14,501 bases of DNA, from positions 1 to 14,501 of the forward strand of contig CAYWQQ010000016.1 in NCBI GenBank assembly GCA_964461005.1. The letters run 5' to 3'. The notes under the pieces were generated by a model. It was given only the letters and a program-made list of their open reading frames with translations. It searched no databases and was not told where the DNA came from. Source of the stretch: JAAZBI01 sp964461005. Lineage in GTDB: Bacteria > Bacillota_I > Bacilli_A > RF39 > UBA660. A program made the translations under genes and the position numbers. Below, one piece after another: positions 1 to 6,757 of the stretch (positions are counted from its first letter, which is position 1; the number at the start of each line of letters is the position of its first letter).

Positions 1-163
1 CTCCATTTTTTAATTTTTCTTTAAAATATGTAGTTTTGCTTTTTAACTCATAATCTGTTAATTTTTGCATTTCTTCATCTAAAGCATCTATTTTTTTAGC
101 GATTTCATTAAATTTTTGCATTTCTCTATATTCATGATTAAACATTTTTTTAAATAAATTCAT
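1..163 (-). CDS. secA: SecA preprotein translocase ATPase, N-terminal fragment (cut by window edge)
   Basis: SecA is the cytosolic ATPase that drives unfolded preproteins through SecYEG. Only about 54 codons are inside the window. The translation begins MNLFKKMFNHEYREMQ and continues with KKIDALDEEMQKLTDYELKSK, which matches the opening helix of bacterial SecA (acidic residues, then a pattern like 'L..EM..L.D.EL..KT..FK..L'). Two in-frame ATGs exist (169 and 163); 163 is chosen because the AGAGG Shine-Dalgarno is about 9 nt upstream of it but only 3 nt from the other. It lies downstream of hpf on the same strand, a common hpf-secA order in Bacillota, but a terminator hairpin (204-230) separates them. 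A TACAAT hexamer at 191-196 (minus strand) could be its -10, with no good -35. The nucleotide-binding motifs fall outside the window, so the call rests on N-terminal similarity and on the neighbour. Confidence 0.85.
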   Translation of the reverse strand, partial: MNLFKKMFNHEYREMQKFNEIAKKIDALDEEMQKLTDYELKSKTTYFKEKLKNG

Positions 164-200
164 CTTCATCTTCCTCTCAAGTTACTTAATATTGTATCAT

Positions 201-230
201 AAAAAAAGAAATAATAAAATTATTTCTTTT
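201..230 (-). terminator. Intrinsic terminator of hpf
   Basis: A perfect 11-bp inverted repeat (204-214 against 220-230, arm AAAAGAAATAA) with a 5-nt loop lies 5 nt after the hpf stop. On the minus strand the 3' arm runs into seven consecutive T (201-207). The stem is AT-rich, so termination may be partial and allow some read-through into secA. Confidence 0.65.
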
Positions 231-234
231 TATG

Positions 235-765
235 TTACTTGGTTTCTATCAAGCCGTAATTTCCATCTTTTCTTCTATATAAGACATTTATTTCAAATGT
301 TTTATCATCTTTAAATATAAAGAAATCATGACCTATCATATTCATTTGTAAAATCGCTTCTTCTTCACTCATTGGTTTGGTATCTAATTGTTTTCTTTTA
401 ACAATTATTTCATCTTCGTCTTCGTCTGAATCGATGTCATTTAAAAAGAATTCACTAACTTTACCTTTAATATTTTTACTTAGTATTTTAGTTTTATTTT
501 TTATAATTTGTCTCTCTAATTTTTCAACTACTAAGTCAATAGCAGAATATAAATCATTATTTTTTTCTTCCGCTCTTAATGTTAAATTTTTAGTTGGAAT
601 AGTAACCTCTACTTTTTGATCTTTGCCCTTTACAGAGACAACAACTCTTGCCGTTATTTCATCTGCTTTTGATAAATATTTTTGTATTTTTTTTACTTTT
701 TCTTCAATATATTCTTTTATTGCATTGGTAATAACAAGTTTTTCTCCTCTAATATCAAATTTCAT
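235..765 (-). CDS. hpf: Ribosome hibernation promoting factor, long form (HPF/YvyD type)
   Basis: Cytosolic factor that binds the 30S decoding centre and dimerises 70S ribosomes into inactive 100S particles in stationary phase or stress. The 176-residue product has the two domains of long HPF: an N-terminal S30AE beta-alpha fold (about 1-100, opening MKFDIRGEKLVITNAIKEYI, a typical 'I.G....T.AI..Y...K' pattern), an acidic linker rich in D and E (about 110-120, DIDSDEDEDE), and a C-terminal dimerisation domain (about 121-176) ending INVLYRRKDGNYGLIE, the hallmark of long HPF. Length is normal for the family (about 170-190). The start is secured by a strong AAAGGAGG Shine-Dalgarno 7 nt upstream. 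An extended -10 lies just upstream and a hairpin terminator just downstream, so it is probably a single-gene unit between the cold-shock gene and secA. Confidence 0.95.
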   Translation of the reverse strand: MKFDIRGEKLVITNAIKEYIEEKVKKIQKYLSKADEITARVVVSVKGKDQKVEVTIPTKNLTLRAEEKNNDLYSAIDLVVEKLERQIIKNKTKILSKNIKGKVSEFFLNDIDSDEDEDEIIVKRKQLDTKPMSEEEAILQMNMIGHDFFIFKDDKTFEINVLYRRKDGNYGLIETK

Positions 766-788
766 TTTTATTCCTCCTTTATAATTTT

Positions 789-797
789 ATTATATCA
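789..797 (-). promoter_or_regulatory. Extended -10 promoter of hpf
   Basis: Minus-strand TGA-TATAAT is a consensus -10 (789-794) with the TG extension at 796-797. The -35 position at 17-bp spacing (812-817, TATATT) is poor, as is usual for extended -10 promoters. Expected transcription start is near 782, giving a leader only slightly longer than the Shine-Dalgarno. The motif is seen directly; promoter activity is inferred, and AT-rich DNA makes chance matches common. Confidence 0.5.
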
Positions 798-818
798 TTT
801 TTTAATATTTTAATATAG

Positions 819-846
819 AAAAGAATTACAAATATGTAATTCTTTT
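819..846 (-). terminator. Hairpin at the 3' end of the cold-shock gene
   Basis: Perfect 11-bp inverted repeat (819-829 and 836-846, arm AAAAGAATTAC) with a 6-nt loop. The cold-shock stop codon (826-828) lies inside the stem. The T-run is longer on the plus strand (843-849) than on the minus strand (TTTT then C), so as a minus-strand terminator it is imperfect. It is the only candidate separating this gene from hpf. Confidence 0.5.
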
Positions 847-1041
847 TTTAACATTTAAAGCTTGTAACCCTTTTTCTGTTCTTTTTAAATCAAAAGTTAC
901 AAAATCAATTTCTGTTAATGATTTAAAACCTTTTTCAATAATATTTGTATAATGAACAAAAATGTCTTCTTCTTCATCACCAATGATATTAATGAATCCA
1001 TAACCTTTTAAATCATTGAACCATTTAACTTTGCCAATCAC
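826..1041 (-). CDS. Cold-shock domain protein (Csp family)
   Basis: Small single-stranded nucleic-acid binding protein of the CspA/CspB family, an RNA chaperone that melts secondary structure. The 71-residue product contains the whole OB-fold: GKVKWFN at the N-terminus, RNP1 KGYGFI (12-17) and RNP2 DIFVHY (26-31), followed by a basic tail. An upstream in-frame TTG (1065) would extend the protein, but the GTG at 1041 is preferred: the Shine-Dalgarno AGAGGTGA lies 5-6 nt before it, and starting there gives the family's normal N-terminus. The insertion GDEEED between the RNP motifs is more acidic than in CspA, and the C-terminus (KRTEKGLQALNVKKR) matches the 'G.QA.NV' end of the family. It is a separate unit between two hairpins. 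Confidence 0.92.
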   Translation of the reverse strand: MIGKVKWFNDLKGYGFINIIGDEEEDIFVHYTNIIEKGFKSLTEIDFVTFDLKRTEKGLQALNVKKRITYL

Positions 1042-1130
1042 TTGTTTCACCTCTTTCTCATTCAATTCTAAAACATAATTTATTTATATTTTTGTTTTTC
1101 TGAAATTTAAAAATATTTATCTTAAATAAC

Positions 1131-1159
1131 AAAAAAAGTTAAATCGTATTTAACTTTTT
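1131..1159 (-). terminator. Terminator of the rpiB-to-kinase operon
   Basis: Perfect 12-bp inverted repeat (1133-1144 and 1148-1159, arm AAAAAGTTAAAT) around a CGT centre, followed on the minus strand by a T7 run (1131-1137, partly in the stem). The stop codon of the kinase gene (1150-1152) is inside the stem. Confidence 0.7.
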
Positions 1160-2412
1160 AATTTTATATTTATTATTTTTATATATGTTTTGTCAACTTC
1201 TGTTGTTTCTTTTATAAAGTTATTATTTTTCAATAACCTTTCAGCTAGAATCAATCCATAGCCTCTCCCGTTTTCATTTGTTTTCTTTTGTTTCTTTGAA
1301 AAAGAATTACTTATTTTTAATTCTATTTCCCCTTTTTTAATTTCTATACTTATTTCCAATAATTTCTTTGTTGTTTTTTCGACAGCTTCAATTGCATTAT
1401 CCAAATATATGCCTATTAATTTTAATAAATCACGTTTTTGCTTGGAATTTAATTCGTTTTCTATTTTTTGCTTTGTTTCCTTCTTTATATTAACAATTGG
1501 CTCGATTTTTTTGCTTTCTGCCGCACCTAATTTATAACTAATTAATCCTTGCCATCCTAAATCTTTTAAAATTTTAATATTCAATATTTTACTAAAATCT
1601 TCATACTTTATTTCTTCAATTATTGTATTTAAATATTTATTTAATTTATTATTATTTTTATATACCATTCCCTTAATTGTAATAATTTGATTTTTAAACT
1701 CGTGCATTACTATTCTCTTTTTATATATTTCTTTTTCATATTTTTCCAAACAATTTATTAAAAAATCATATTCTTTTGATATTTTTTGTAATTTAGTTTT
1801 TTCCATTAATATATATGAAAAAATAATTAAAAATAAAAATGCTAAACAAATATTAAAAATGTATTCACTTGAAAAGCCATAAATAAAATAGTTCCTTTTA
1901 AATAAAATTATAATAAAGAGAATTAAAAAAGAAAAAATTAAGCAATATTTATCTTTTTCAATTAAAAATAATGTTTTTTTAATATATATTTGAATAAATT
2001 TAAAAGAATATATAGCATAACTAATAAAAAAGATAGTTATATATGTCAAACAATTATCATTTAAAAATAATTGTGTTGTTTTATTATTTAAATTCAAAAC
2101 TAAGGCTGATGTAATAATAAATATGGTTTCCGAAATGAAATAAATTATTGATAATAAAAATATATATGATAGTATTGTTGAAGTTTTTAGTCTACAAATT
2201 GTTTTTATAACTAAAATGAAAAATATATAAATTAAAAAGAATCTAGACAAATCTTTAAAATTTAAAAATAATAAAGGGGAAACGATTAAAAATAAAATTG
2301 AAATTAGTAAAATCTGCTTTTTATTTCTATCGTTCAATAAAATTTGTGAATAGTAATATATAAATATAAAACCAATAGTTAGTGAAGAAAAAATTAAATT
2401 AAAGTTTTTCAT
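1150..2412 (-). CDS. AgrC-like sensor histidine kinase (GHKL, HPK10 type)
   Basis: Membrane sensor kinase, 420 residues, probably partner of the response regulator just upstream. Residues 1 to about 205 contain roughly six hydrophobic segments (about 7-27, 33-50, 57-71, 80-107, 121-145, 155-205), as in peptide-sensing AgrC/ComD-type kinases. After a short charged helix comes the H-box VMHEFKNQI with the phospho-accepting His237, followed by a GHKL ATPase domain: N-box YLDNAIEA (Asn339), an ISNSF strand (367-371), and the glycine box GRGYGL (382-387). The gene overlaps the regulator by 14 nt and has no good Shine-Dalgarno of its own, so translation is probably coupled. Base composition of the membrane half is exceptionally AT-rich, fitting Phe/Ile/Leu/Lys-heavy coding. 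The ligand is unknown: no agrB protease or agrD peptide gene is visible. Kinase identity is firm; quorum sensing is inference. Confidence 0.88.
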   Translation of the reverse strand: MKNFNLIFSSLTIGFIFIYYYSQILLNDRNKKQILLISILFLIVSPLLFLNFKDLSRFFLIYIFFILVIKTICRLKTSTILSYIFLLSIIYFISETIFIITSALVLNLNNKTTQLFLNDNCLTYITIFFISYAIYSFKFIQIYIKKTLFLIEKDKYCLIFSFLILFIIILFKRNYFIYGFSSEYIFNICLAFLFLIIFSYILMEKTKLQKISKEYDFLINCLEKYEKEIYKKRIVMHEFKNQIITIKGMVYKNNNKLNKYLNTIIEEIKYEDFSKILNIKILKDLGWQGLISYKLGAAESKKIEPIVNIKKETKQKIENELNSKQKRDLLKLIGIYLDNAIEAVEKTTKKLLEISIEIKKGEIELKISNSFSKKQKKTNENGRGYGLILAERLLKNNNFIKETTEVDKTYIKIINIKLKS

Positions 2413-3106
2413 TATCTTTTAAAGCTTTTATTCCTTTTTCAGATATATCATTAAATATTTCTCCATTATCAAAGATAATCTTTTTCTCTTGATAATCAAT
2501 TTTTTCAATTCTTTTATAATTTACATAACTATTTTGGTTGGTTTTTATAAAAATATTATTTGGTAAAAAGTTTATTTGTTTTCCGTTTAAAATATTATTT
2601 TTACTGTTTGTTTTAATTGTTGTTTTTTTTATGTAACTATCATAACAAATGGATAATATATCATATGGTTCTAAACTTATCTTTTGCTTTTTATCAAGAA
2701 ATTCCATTTTATTAACTTTATTCAAATTATTTAATGCAATATCTATTGCTTGATTTAATTCTGTTTCATAATCATCAAATTTCGATATAAAATCAAAAAT
2801 CAAAAGCTTTGATTGATATGTTTTTACTGCCAATTCATAATGAGCTGTCAAAAAAATAATTGCACTTTTATAATCTTTTTTTCTTATATTTTTTGCAATT
2901 TCTATTCCTGAATTATTTTGTAATTCAATATCCAAAATATAAATTTTAGGATTCTTGTTATCAATTATTTTTTTGAAATCTTGATTTTCTTTTTCAAATA
3001 ATAAAATTTCATATTCAATTGAATTTAAAAACATCTTTTTATTTATTACATTCTTTATTTTAGAATGAAATTGAATGTTATCATCAAGAACAATGAACTG
3101 TAACAT
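2399..3106 (-). CDS. LytTR-family response regulator (AgrA-like)
   Basis: Cytosolic DNA-binding response regulator, 235 residues. The receiver domain (about 1-120) has the acidic pair Asp8-Asp9 (LDDN), phospho-acceptor Asp59 (IYILDIEL), switch Thr87 (IFLTAH) and conserved Lys109 (ISKF). The C-terminal half (about 135-230) fits a LytTR domain: strands ISLEPYDILSICYDSYIKKT, then NIFIKTNQNSYVNYKRIEKID, matching the usual '..F...HrS.iVN...I..i' pattern in which the Asn precedes the recognition region. Start chosen by an AGAAGGAG Shine-Dalgarno 5 nt upstream. It begins 19 nt after tagO and overlaps the kinase gene. AgrA-type regulators bind direct repeats; I did not find a convincing pair in the window, so its targets are unknown. 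Confidence 0.88.
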   Translation of the reverse strand: MLQFIVLDDNIQFHSKIKNVINKKMFLNSIEYEILLFEKENQDFKKIIDNKNPKIYILDIELQNNSGIEIAKNIRKKDYKSAIIFLTAHYELAVKTYQSKLLIFDFISKFDDYETELNQAIDIALNNLNKVNKMEFLDKKQKISLEPYDILSICYDSYIKKTTIKTNSKNNILNGKQINFLPNNIFIKTNQNSYVNYKRIEKIDYQEKKIIFDNGEIFNDISEKGIKALKDNEKL

Positions 3107-3125
3107 TTTTTCTCCTTCTACTACA

Positions 3126-4148
3126 TTATTTTTTAAAAATTTTTATTAAGAAATATGATATTAATATAACAATAAATATTGAAGAATATATTATTATTCC
3201 TAAATTAAAATCTTTTAAAACATAAATTATTGATGCTAGAGACAATAAAAAAGTTATTAAATACATTATTAATACAGTGTTTTTATGTGAAAAGTTAAGT
3301 TTAAGTAATCTATGATGCAAATGTTCCTTATCAGCAATAGCAATTGATTGTTTCTTTTTTACTCTTCTCACTATTGCCAAAAATGTATCTAAAATAGGAA
3401 GCCCTAAAATAAAAATTGGAACTAAGAATGAAGTTAGAGTTACATTCTTAAAGCCTAGTAACGCAATAATAGATATGATAAATCCTAAAAACATAGATCC
3501 TGTATCGCCCATAAAAATTTTAGCTGGATAAAAATTATGAACCAAAAAGCCCAAAGTAGATCCTAACATTACAAACGTTAGGAAAACATCTAATCCTGCT
3601 GCTTTTCCTACAATAAAAGCTATAATACCAACGGTTAGAAAATATATTGAACTTATACCAGCGGCTAATCCATCTAACCCATCAATTAAATTAATTATAT
3701 TTATCATCCCAACTATAAAAAATATAGTAATTGGATAAGAAAACATACCAAAATGTAAATATATTCCAAAAAAACTAACAGAACTTAATAATAATCCCCC
3801 ATAAAAAACAACTATAGCGGATGATAAAATTTGAACTATAAGCTTATATCTAGCTTTAATAGGATTAATATCATCTACAATTCCTGTCAAAATTAAAAGA
3901 AAACTACCAATTAATATGGAATTCATTTCTGGTAATTGCTTAGAAAAAAACATATAACCAATCAAAAAACTTAAAAATATTGCTAGTCCTCCTAATTGAG
4001 GCATGTTTTTTTTATGAACAGATCGATCATTCGGTTTAGCTATCGCTCCAATCCAAAAAGCAATTTTTTTTATAAAAGGAACTAATAAACAAGACATAAT
4101 AAAAGTCCCTAATACAATAAATATTATTTGATTTACGTCAAAAATCAT
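3126..4148 (-). CDS. tagO: Undecaprenyl-phosphate N-acetylglucosaminyl-1-phosphate transferase (TagO/WecA family)
   Basis: Polytopic membrane enzyme that transfers a sugar-1-phosphate from a UDP-sugar to undecaprenyl phosphate, the first step of teichoic acid or other wall-polymer linkage-unit synthesis. The 340-residue protein has about ten or eleven hydrophobic segments and all cytoplasmic loop motifs: DRSVHKKNMPQLGG (41-54), the catalytic Asp pair VDDINPIKARYK (91-102), NLIDGLDGLA (153-162), FMGDTGS (212-218) and the late HLHHRLL loop (276-282). The last one separates TagO/WecA from MraY. Start is ambiguous among GTG 4154, ATG 4151 and ATG 4148; the last puts the AGAGG Shine-Dalgarno 7 nt upstream. 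It sits in a run with rpiB-like and DUF1146 genes before it and a two-component pair after it. The exact sugar (GlcNAc or another) cannot be told from sequence. Confidence 0.92.
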   Translation of the reverse strand: MIFDVNQIIFIVLGTFIMSCLLVPFIKKIAFWIGAIAKPNDRSVHKKNMPQLGGLAIFLSFLIGYMFFSKQLPEMNSILIGSFLLILTGIVDDINPIKARYKLIVQILSSAIVVFYGGLLLSSVSFFGIYLHFGMFSYPITIFFIVGMINIINLIDGLDGLAAGISSIYFLTVGIIAFIVGKAAGLDVFLTFVMLGSTLGFLVHNFYPAKIFMGDTGSMFLGFIISIIALLGFKNVTLTSFLVPIFILGLPILDTFLAIVRRVKKKQSIAIADKEHLHHRLLKLNFSHKNTVLIMYLITFLLSLASIIYVLKDFNLGIIIYSSIFIVILISYFLIKIFKK

Positions 4149-4161
4149 CATCACACCTCTT

Positions 4162-4362
4162 TTAATAAAAAATTATATTGTTAGAATAAAAATCAAAAAA
4201 GAAATTAACCACTAAGTAAGATAAAGAAATAACCAAAATTAAATTAAACAAAACTATTTCTAATCTTTTATTTTTTTTAAAGATAAAATCTATATTTAAA
4301 CCTAGAACAGCAAAAGTTACTATTGGTACAATCAGCAAATATAAAAGCCCTTTAATTTGCAT
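4162..4362 (-). CDS. Small membrane protein, DUF1146 (YwzB-like)
   Basis: A 66-residue protein with two transmembrane segments (about 5-24 and 36-55) separated by a short basic loop (FKKNKRLE), ending FFFDFYSNNIIFY. The layout and the 'SYLV.NFF.DF' end resemble the DUF1146/YwzB family of Bacillota, whose function is unknown; the match is from memory of the pattern. ATG 4362 is preferred over ATG 4374 because a GAGG Shine-Dalgarno lies 6 nt before it, inside the last codons of the rpiB-like gene. The 11-nt overlap suggests translational coupling, and tagO follows 13 nt later. Confidence 0.7.
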   Translation of the reverse strand: MQIKGLLYLLIVPIVTFAVLGLNIDFIFKKNKRLEIVLFNLILVISLSYLVVNFFFDFYSNNIIFY

Positions 4363-4801
4363 TTTTCGCCTCATATTCTTTTAATTTTTCGATTCTTCTT
4401 TTATATCTTTCATAAGATTTAAATTTTGTTTTTAATGTTTGTGAAATAATATCTTTTATTTCAAACATATATAATTGAGATGATAAAGCTATAGCATTAA
4501 TATCATTATCTTCCCTAGCTTCTTTTGCTTCTCTCTCATTATTTACTTTTGCACATCTTATATTTTTTACTTTATTACAAGCAATAGACATACCGATGCC
4601 ATTACTACATAAAGCAATACCAAAATCTATTTCTTTATTATTTAATCCCTCACCTAGTTTAAAAGCAAAATCTACATAATCAACATTTTCAGTGCTATTA
4701 GTTCCATAATCAACAACTTCATATTTTTTGCTTTTTAAATACTTAATTATTTTTGTTTTTTTCTTAAAACCTCTATGATCTGAAGTAACTCCTATTTTCA
4801 T
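4352..4801 (-). CDS. rpiB: RpiB/LacA-LacB family sugar-phosphate isomerase with altered active site
   Basis: Probable ribose-5-phosphate isomerase B (ribose-5-P to ribulose-5-P, pentose phosphate pathway) or a related aldose-phosphate isomerase, 149 residues, normal length. Family motifs: SDHRG (7-11), DYGT (31-34), and the catalytic loop GIALCSNGIGMSIACNK, where Cys65 aligns with the E. coli base Cys66. Several positions differ from the usual pattern: CGTGIG is CSNGIG, the family 'HND' is DND (Asp98 where E. coli has the ring-opening His99), and the 'RH..R' phosphate region reads ERYKRR. The start is ATG 4801, with AAGGGTGA upstream; an in-frame GTG (4810) overlaps that Shine-Dalgarno. A weak extended -10 (TGT-TAAAAT, 4821-4829) lies ahead. 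First gene of the five-gene run. Family is certain; the exact substrate is open. Confidence 0.82.
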   Translation of the reverse strand: MKIGVTSDHRGFKKKTKIIKYLKSKKYEVVDYGTNSTENVDYVDFAFKLGEGLNNKEIDFGIALCSNGIGMSIACNKVKNIRCAKVNNEREAKEAREDNDINAIALSSQLYMFEIKDIISQTLKTKFKSYERYKRRIEKLKEYEAKNAN

Positions 4802-4832
4802 TCTTATCACCCTTTTTATAATTTTAACACAT

Positions 4833-4864
4833 AAAAAGAAAGAATTAAATAATTCTTTCTTTTT
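4833..4864 (-). terminator. Terminator between jag and rpiB
   Basis: Perfect 14-bp inverted repeat (4833-4846 and 4851-4864, arm AAAAAGAAAGAATT) with a 4-nt loop; the arm ends in T5 on the minus strand. It directly abuts the jag stop (4864-4866). It ends the rpmH-rnpA-yidC-jag transcript. The stem is AT-rich, so leakage into rpiB is possible. Confidence 0.7.
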
Positions 4865-5472
4865 TATTTTTCACATTTTATGACAATATATCTGTTTGGC
4901 TCTTCCCCTTCACTAACTGTAGTAACTCCTTCTATTTTTGAAACTTCTTCGTGTACAATTCTTCTCTCATATGAGTTCATTGCATCAAATTTTGTTTCGT
5001 TTCCTGTAGCTTTTACCTCGTTAGCAATTTTTCTAGCTAAATATTCTATTCTTTGAGATTGTTTTTCTTTATAATCCTCAACGTCTACACTAACATTAAC
5101 TCTAAATCCCAATTGGTTTGATAAAGAACTTCTTAATATTATTTGTAGACTTTCAATTGTTCTGCCGCCCTTACCTATTAAAACAGAATTGTTGTCTGAA
5201 TATAAACTGAATTTAAGATAATCGTCATTGTTTTTCACTTCACATTTTACATCAATACCCATTTTTTCAGTAATTTCTTGAATTAAATTTTTACAATATT
5301 CGATGATTTCTTCTTTTGAAATAACTTCCAATTTTATTTTTTTTGTTTTAAAAATTCCACTCTCTTCTTCTGTTTCCTTATAAAACAAATCTTTTTCAGT
5401 TAATCCGTAATCTTTTTCAGCCTTTAGTAATGCATCTTCTTTTGTTTTAGCTTCATATTCTCTTAACTTCAT
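4864..5472 (-). CDS. jag: RNA-binding protein Jag/KhpB (Jag-N, KH and R3H domains)
   Basis: Cytosolic single-stranded RNA-binding protein, usually partner of KhpA, linked to cell elongation and division in streptococci. The 202-residue product has a Jag-N domain (1 to about 50, REYEAKTKEDALLKAEKDYG), a short linker, a KH domain with the IGKGG loop (99-103, followed by RTIESLQ) and a C-terminal R3H domain with Arg170-x3-His174 (YERRIVHEEVS). The usual linker between Jag-N and KH is short here. ATG 5472 is chosen over GTG 5481 because AAGGAG lies 8 nt upstream of it. The start overlaps the yidC 3' end by 20 nt, the classical yidC-jag arrangement. Confidence 0.94.
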   Translation of the reverse strand: MKLREYEAKTKEDALLKAEKDYGLTEKDLFYKETEEESGIFKTKKIKLEVISKEEIIEYCKNLIQEITEKMGIDVKCEVKNNDDYLKFSLYSDNNSVLIGKGGRTIESLQIILRSSLSNQLGFRVNVSVDVEDYKEKQSQRIEYLARKIANEVKATGNETKFDAMNSYERRIVHEEVSKIEGVTTVSEGEEPNRYIVIKCEK

Positions 5473-6382
5473 TTTTACCACTCCTTTTTACAATTATTGC
5501 TTGAAAAATTGTGAATAAACTCGATGCAATCCAATATAAAGATAATGCTGTTGACATGCTTAATGACATTACTGGAATAAATATATATAAAAATTTGTTC
5601 ATAACATTCATTTGTTTAGTTGTTTCATCACCCATTGATGTTTGATTAGCTTTTACTGATAGAACAGTAACTACTGCTAATACTGCTATTACTATTAAGT
5701 AATAGATTTGACCTTTATCTATGATTGCAGTTAAAGGCGTTGTACCTAATTGCAATCCTAAAAAAGATTCTTCAAATATGGCTGGAACCCTATTTATAGC
5801 TTCTAGAAAAGCAAATAATAAAGGTAATTGTAAAAATGCAAACAAACAACTTGATAAAGGGTTAATACCATATTTTTTATAAACAACCATTGTTTCTTGA
5901 CTTTTTTTCATCATTTCTTCTTGAGTTGTTTTTCCTTTATATTTTTTTTCAATTAAATCAATTTCTGGTTTAGCACTTTTCATTTTTCCAGCTTGTTGTG
6001 TTGTTCCTTTAGTTAATGGATATAATAACAATCTAATTAAAAAAGCTACTATAATTAATGATAAACCATAATTTTTAACAATATTACCTACTTTTAAGAT
6101 AGCCCATGCCAACGGTTTAACAAAAATACTATTCCATAAACCTTCATAACCACCAGAAGTAATATTAAATTCTTTACATTCTTCTAATTTTTTTAGATTT
6201 ACTTTATTTTCCTTATAAATTTTTAATATATCTTTATTTGTGGGTTTACAAATTATGTTTTCTGGAAGATTTTGCCCTGTTTGATCATATTTAATGAGAT
6301 TTTTTTCTTCATCTTTTAAATATGTCGTACATCCAGTTAAAACAAAGAGAATTAATGCGAGTAGTAAAATCTTTTTTTTCAT
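5453..6382 (-). CDS. yidC: Membrane protein insertase YidC (OxaA/SpoIIIJ type lipoprotein)
   Basis: Inserts and folds membrane proteins with or without SecYEG. The 309-residue precursor has a lipoprotein signal peptide (MKKKILLLALILFVLTGC) with lipobox LTGC, so Cys18 should be lipid-modified. An extracytoplasmic stretch follows (19 to about 85), then the YidC/Oxa1 core: transmembrane segments at about 105-123, 175-195, 226-243 and 265-295. Arg117 (FLIRLLLYPLT) fits the conserved positively charged groove residue, and the cytoplasmic hairpin carries KMKSAKPEIDLIEKKYKG. YGINPLSSCL and the LQLP motif are typical of the family. Start is ATG 6382 with GGAG 7 nt upstream; it overlaps the rnpA stop by 4 nt (ATGA). 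Two extra cysteines (Cys45, Cys69) lie in the outer segment. Confidence 0.95.
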   Translation of the reverse strand: MKKKILLLALILFVLTGCTTYLKDEEKNLIKYDQTGQNLPENIICKPTNKDILKIYKENKVNLKKLEECKEFNITSGGYEGLWNSIFVKPLAWAILKVGNIVKNYGLSLIIVAFLIRLLLYPLTKGTTQQAGKMKSAKPEIDLIEKKYKGKTTQEEMMKKSQETMVVYKKYGINPLSSCLFAFLQLPLLFAFLEAINRVPAIFEESFLGLQLGTTPLTAIIDKGQIYYLIVIAVLAVVTVLSVKANQTSMGDETTKQMNVMNKFLYIFIPVMSLSMSTALSLYWIASSLFTIFQAIIVKRSGKNEVKRI

Positions 6383-6714
6383 TGCTCTTCTCCTTCTATT
6401 TTATTGATCATTTTAACAAGATTTATTTCTATTTCTTGATAATCTGCATTTAAAATTTCTTTTTTTGCTATTATTACATAGTCATATTGGTTTTTATTTT
6501 CGATGTTATTATCAATAATAGATTTAATTCTTCTTTTAATTTTGTTTCTATTGACAGCATTACTTGTTTTTTTGGGAATGCTTATTCCATATCTGTTTTC
6601 ATTTTCTAATTTTAATTGATAATATATATTAAAATATTTACTATTTTGACGATGATGACTATTAATTATTTTTGAAAATTCTTCTGTTTTTCTAATTATA
6701 TTCTTTTTTTTCAT
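6379..6714 (-). CDS. rnpA: Ribonuclease P protein component
   Basis: Basic protein subunit of RNase P that helps the catalytic RNA process tRNA 5' ends. The 111-residue product is of normal size. It has the family's signature helix VNRNKIKRRIKSIID (about 54-68, the 'RNR' motif) and the preceding strand YGISIPKKTSNAV. The ATG at 6714 is preceded by AAGGTGAT. It follows rpmH with a hairpin between the two, and its TGA overlaps the yidC ATG. The order rpmH-rnpA-yidC-jag is strongly conserved and supports the call. Confidence 0.94.
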   Translation of the reverse strand: MKKKNIIRKTEEFSKIINSHHRQNSKYFNIYYQLKLENENRYGISIPKKTSNAVNRNKIKRRIKSIIDNNIENKNQYDYVIIAKKEILNADYQEIEINLVKMINKIEGEEQ

Positions 6715-6731
6715 TTCATCACCTTCATTTT

Positions 6732-6755
6732 AAAAAAAGCCACTCTTTATAGTGG
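6732..6755 (-). terminator. Attenuator-like terminator between rpmH and rnpA
   Basis: On the minus strand CCACT (6751-6755) pairs with AGTGG (6740-6744) across a 6-nt loop, then one C and seven T (6732-6738). It starts 2 nt after the rpmH stop and 12-20 nt before the rnpA start region. Short but GC-rich for this genome. Position suggests partial termination that makes more L34 than RNase P protein. Confidence 0.65.
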
Positions 6756-6757
6756 AT

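Noticed and set aside
377..619. 80-codon plus-strand reading frame opposite hpf
   Set aside because: Lies wholly antisense to the well-supported hpf gene, has no Shine-Dalgarno, and is a low-complexity Ser/Phe/Leu product typical of a shadow frame.
1043..1058. Possible parS site (TGTTTCAC at 1044-1051)
   Set aside because: Only the left half matches the parS palindrome TGTTTCACGTGAAACA; the right half does not pair, and the segment is the cold-shock gene's Shine-Dalgarno and start region.
1066..1130. Cold-shock type 5' leader or riboswitch upstream of the csp gene
   Set aside because: No stable hairpin or conserved cold-box was recognisable; only AT-rich sequence with several chance -10-like hexamers.
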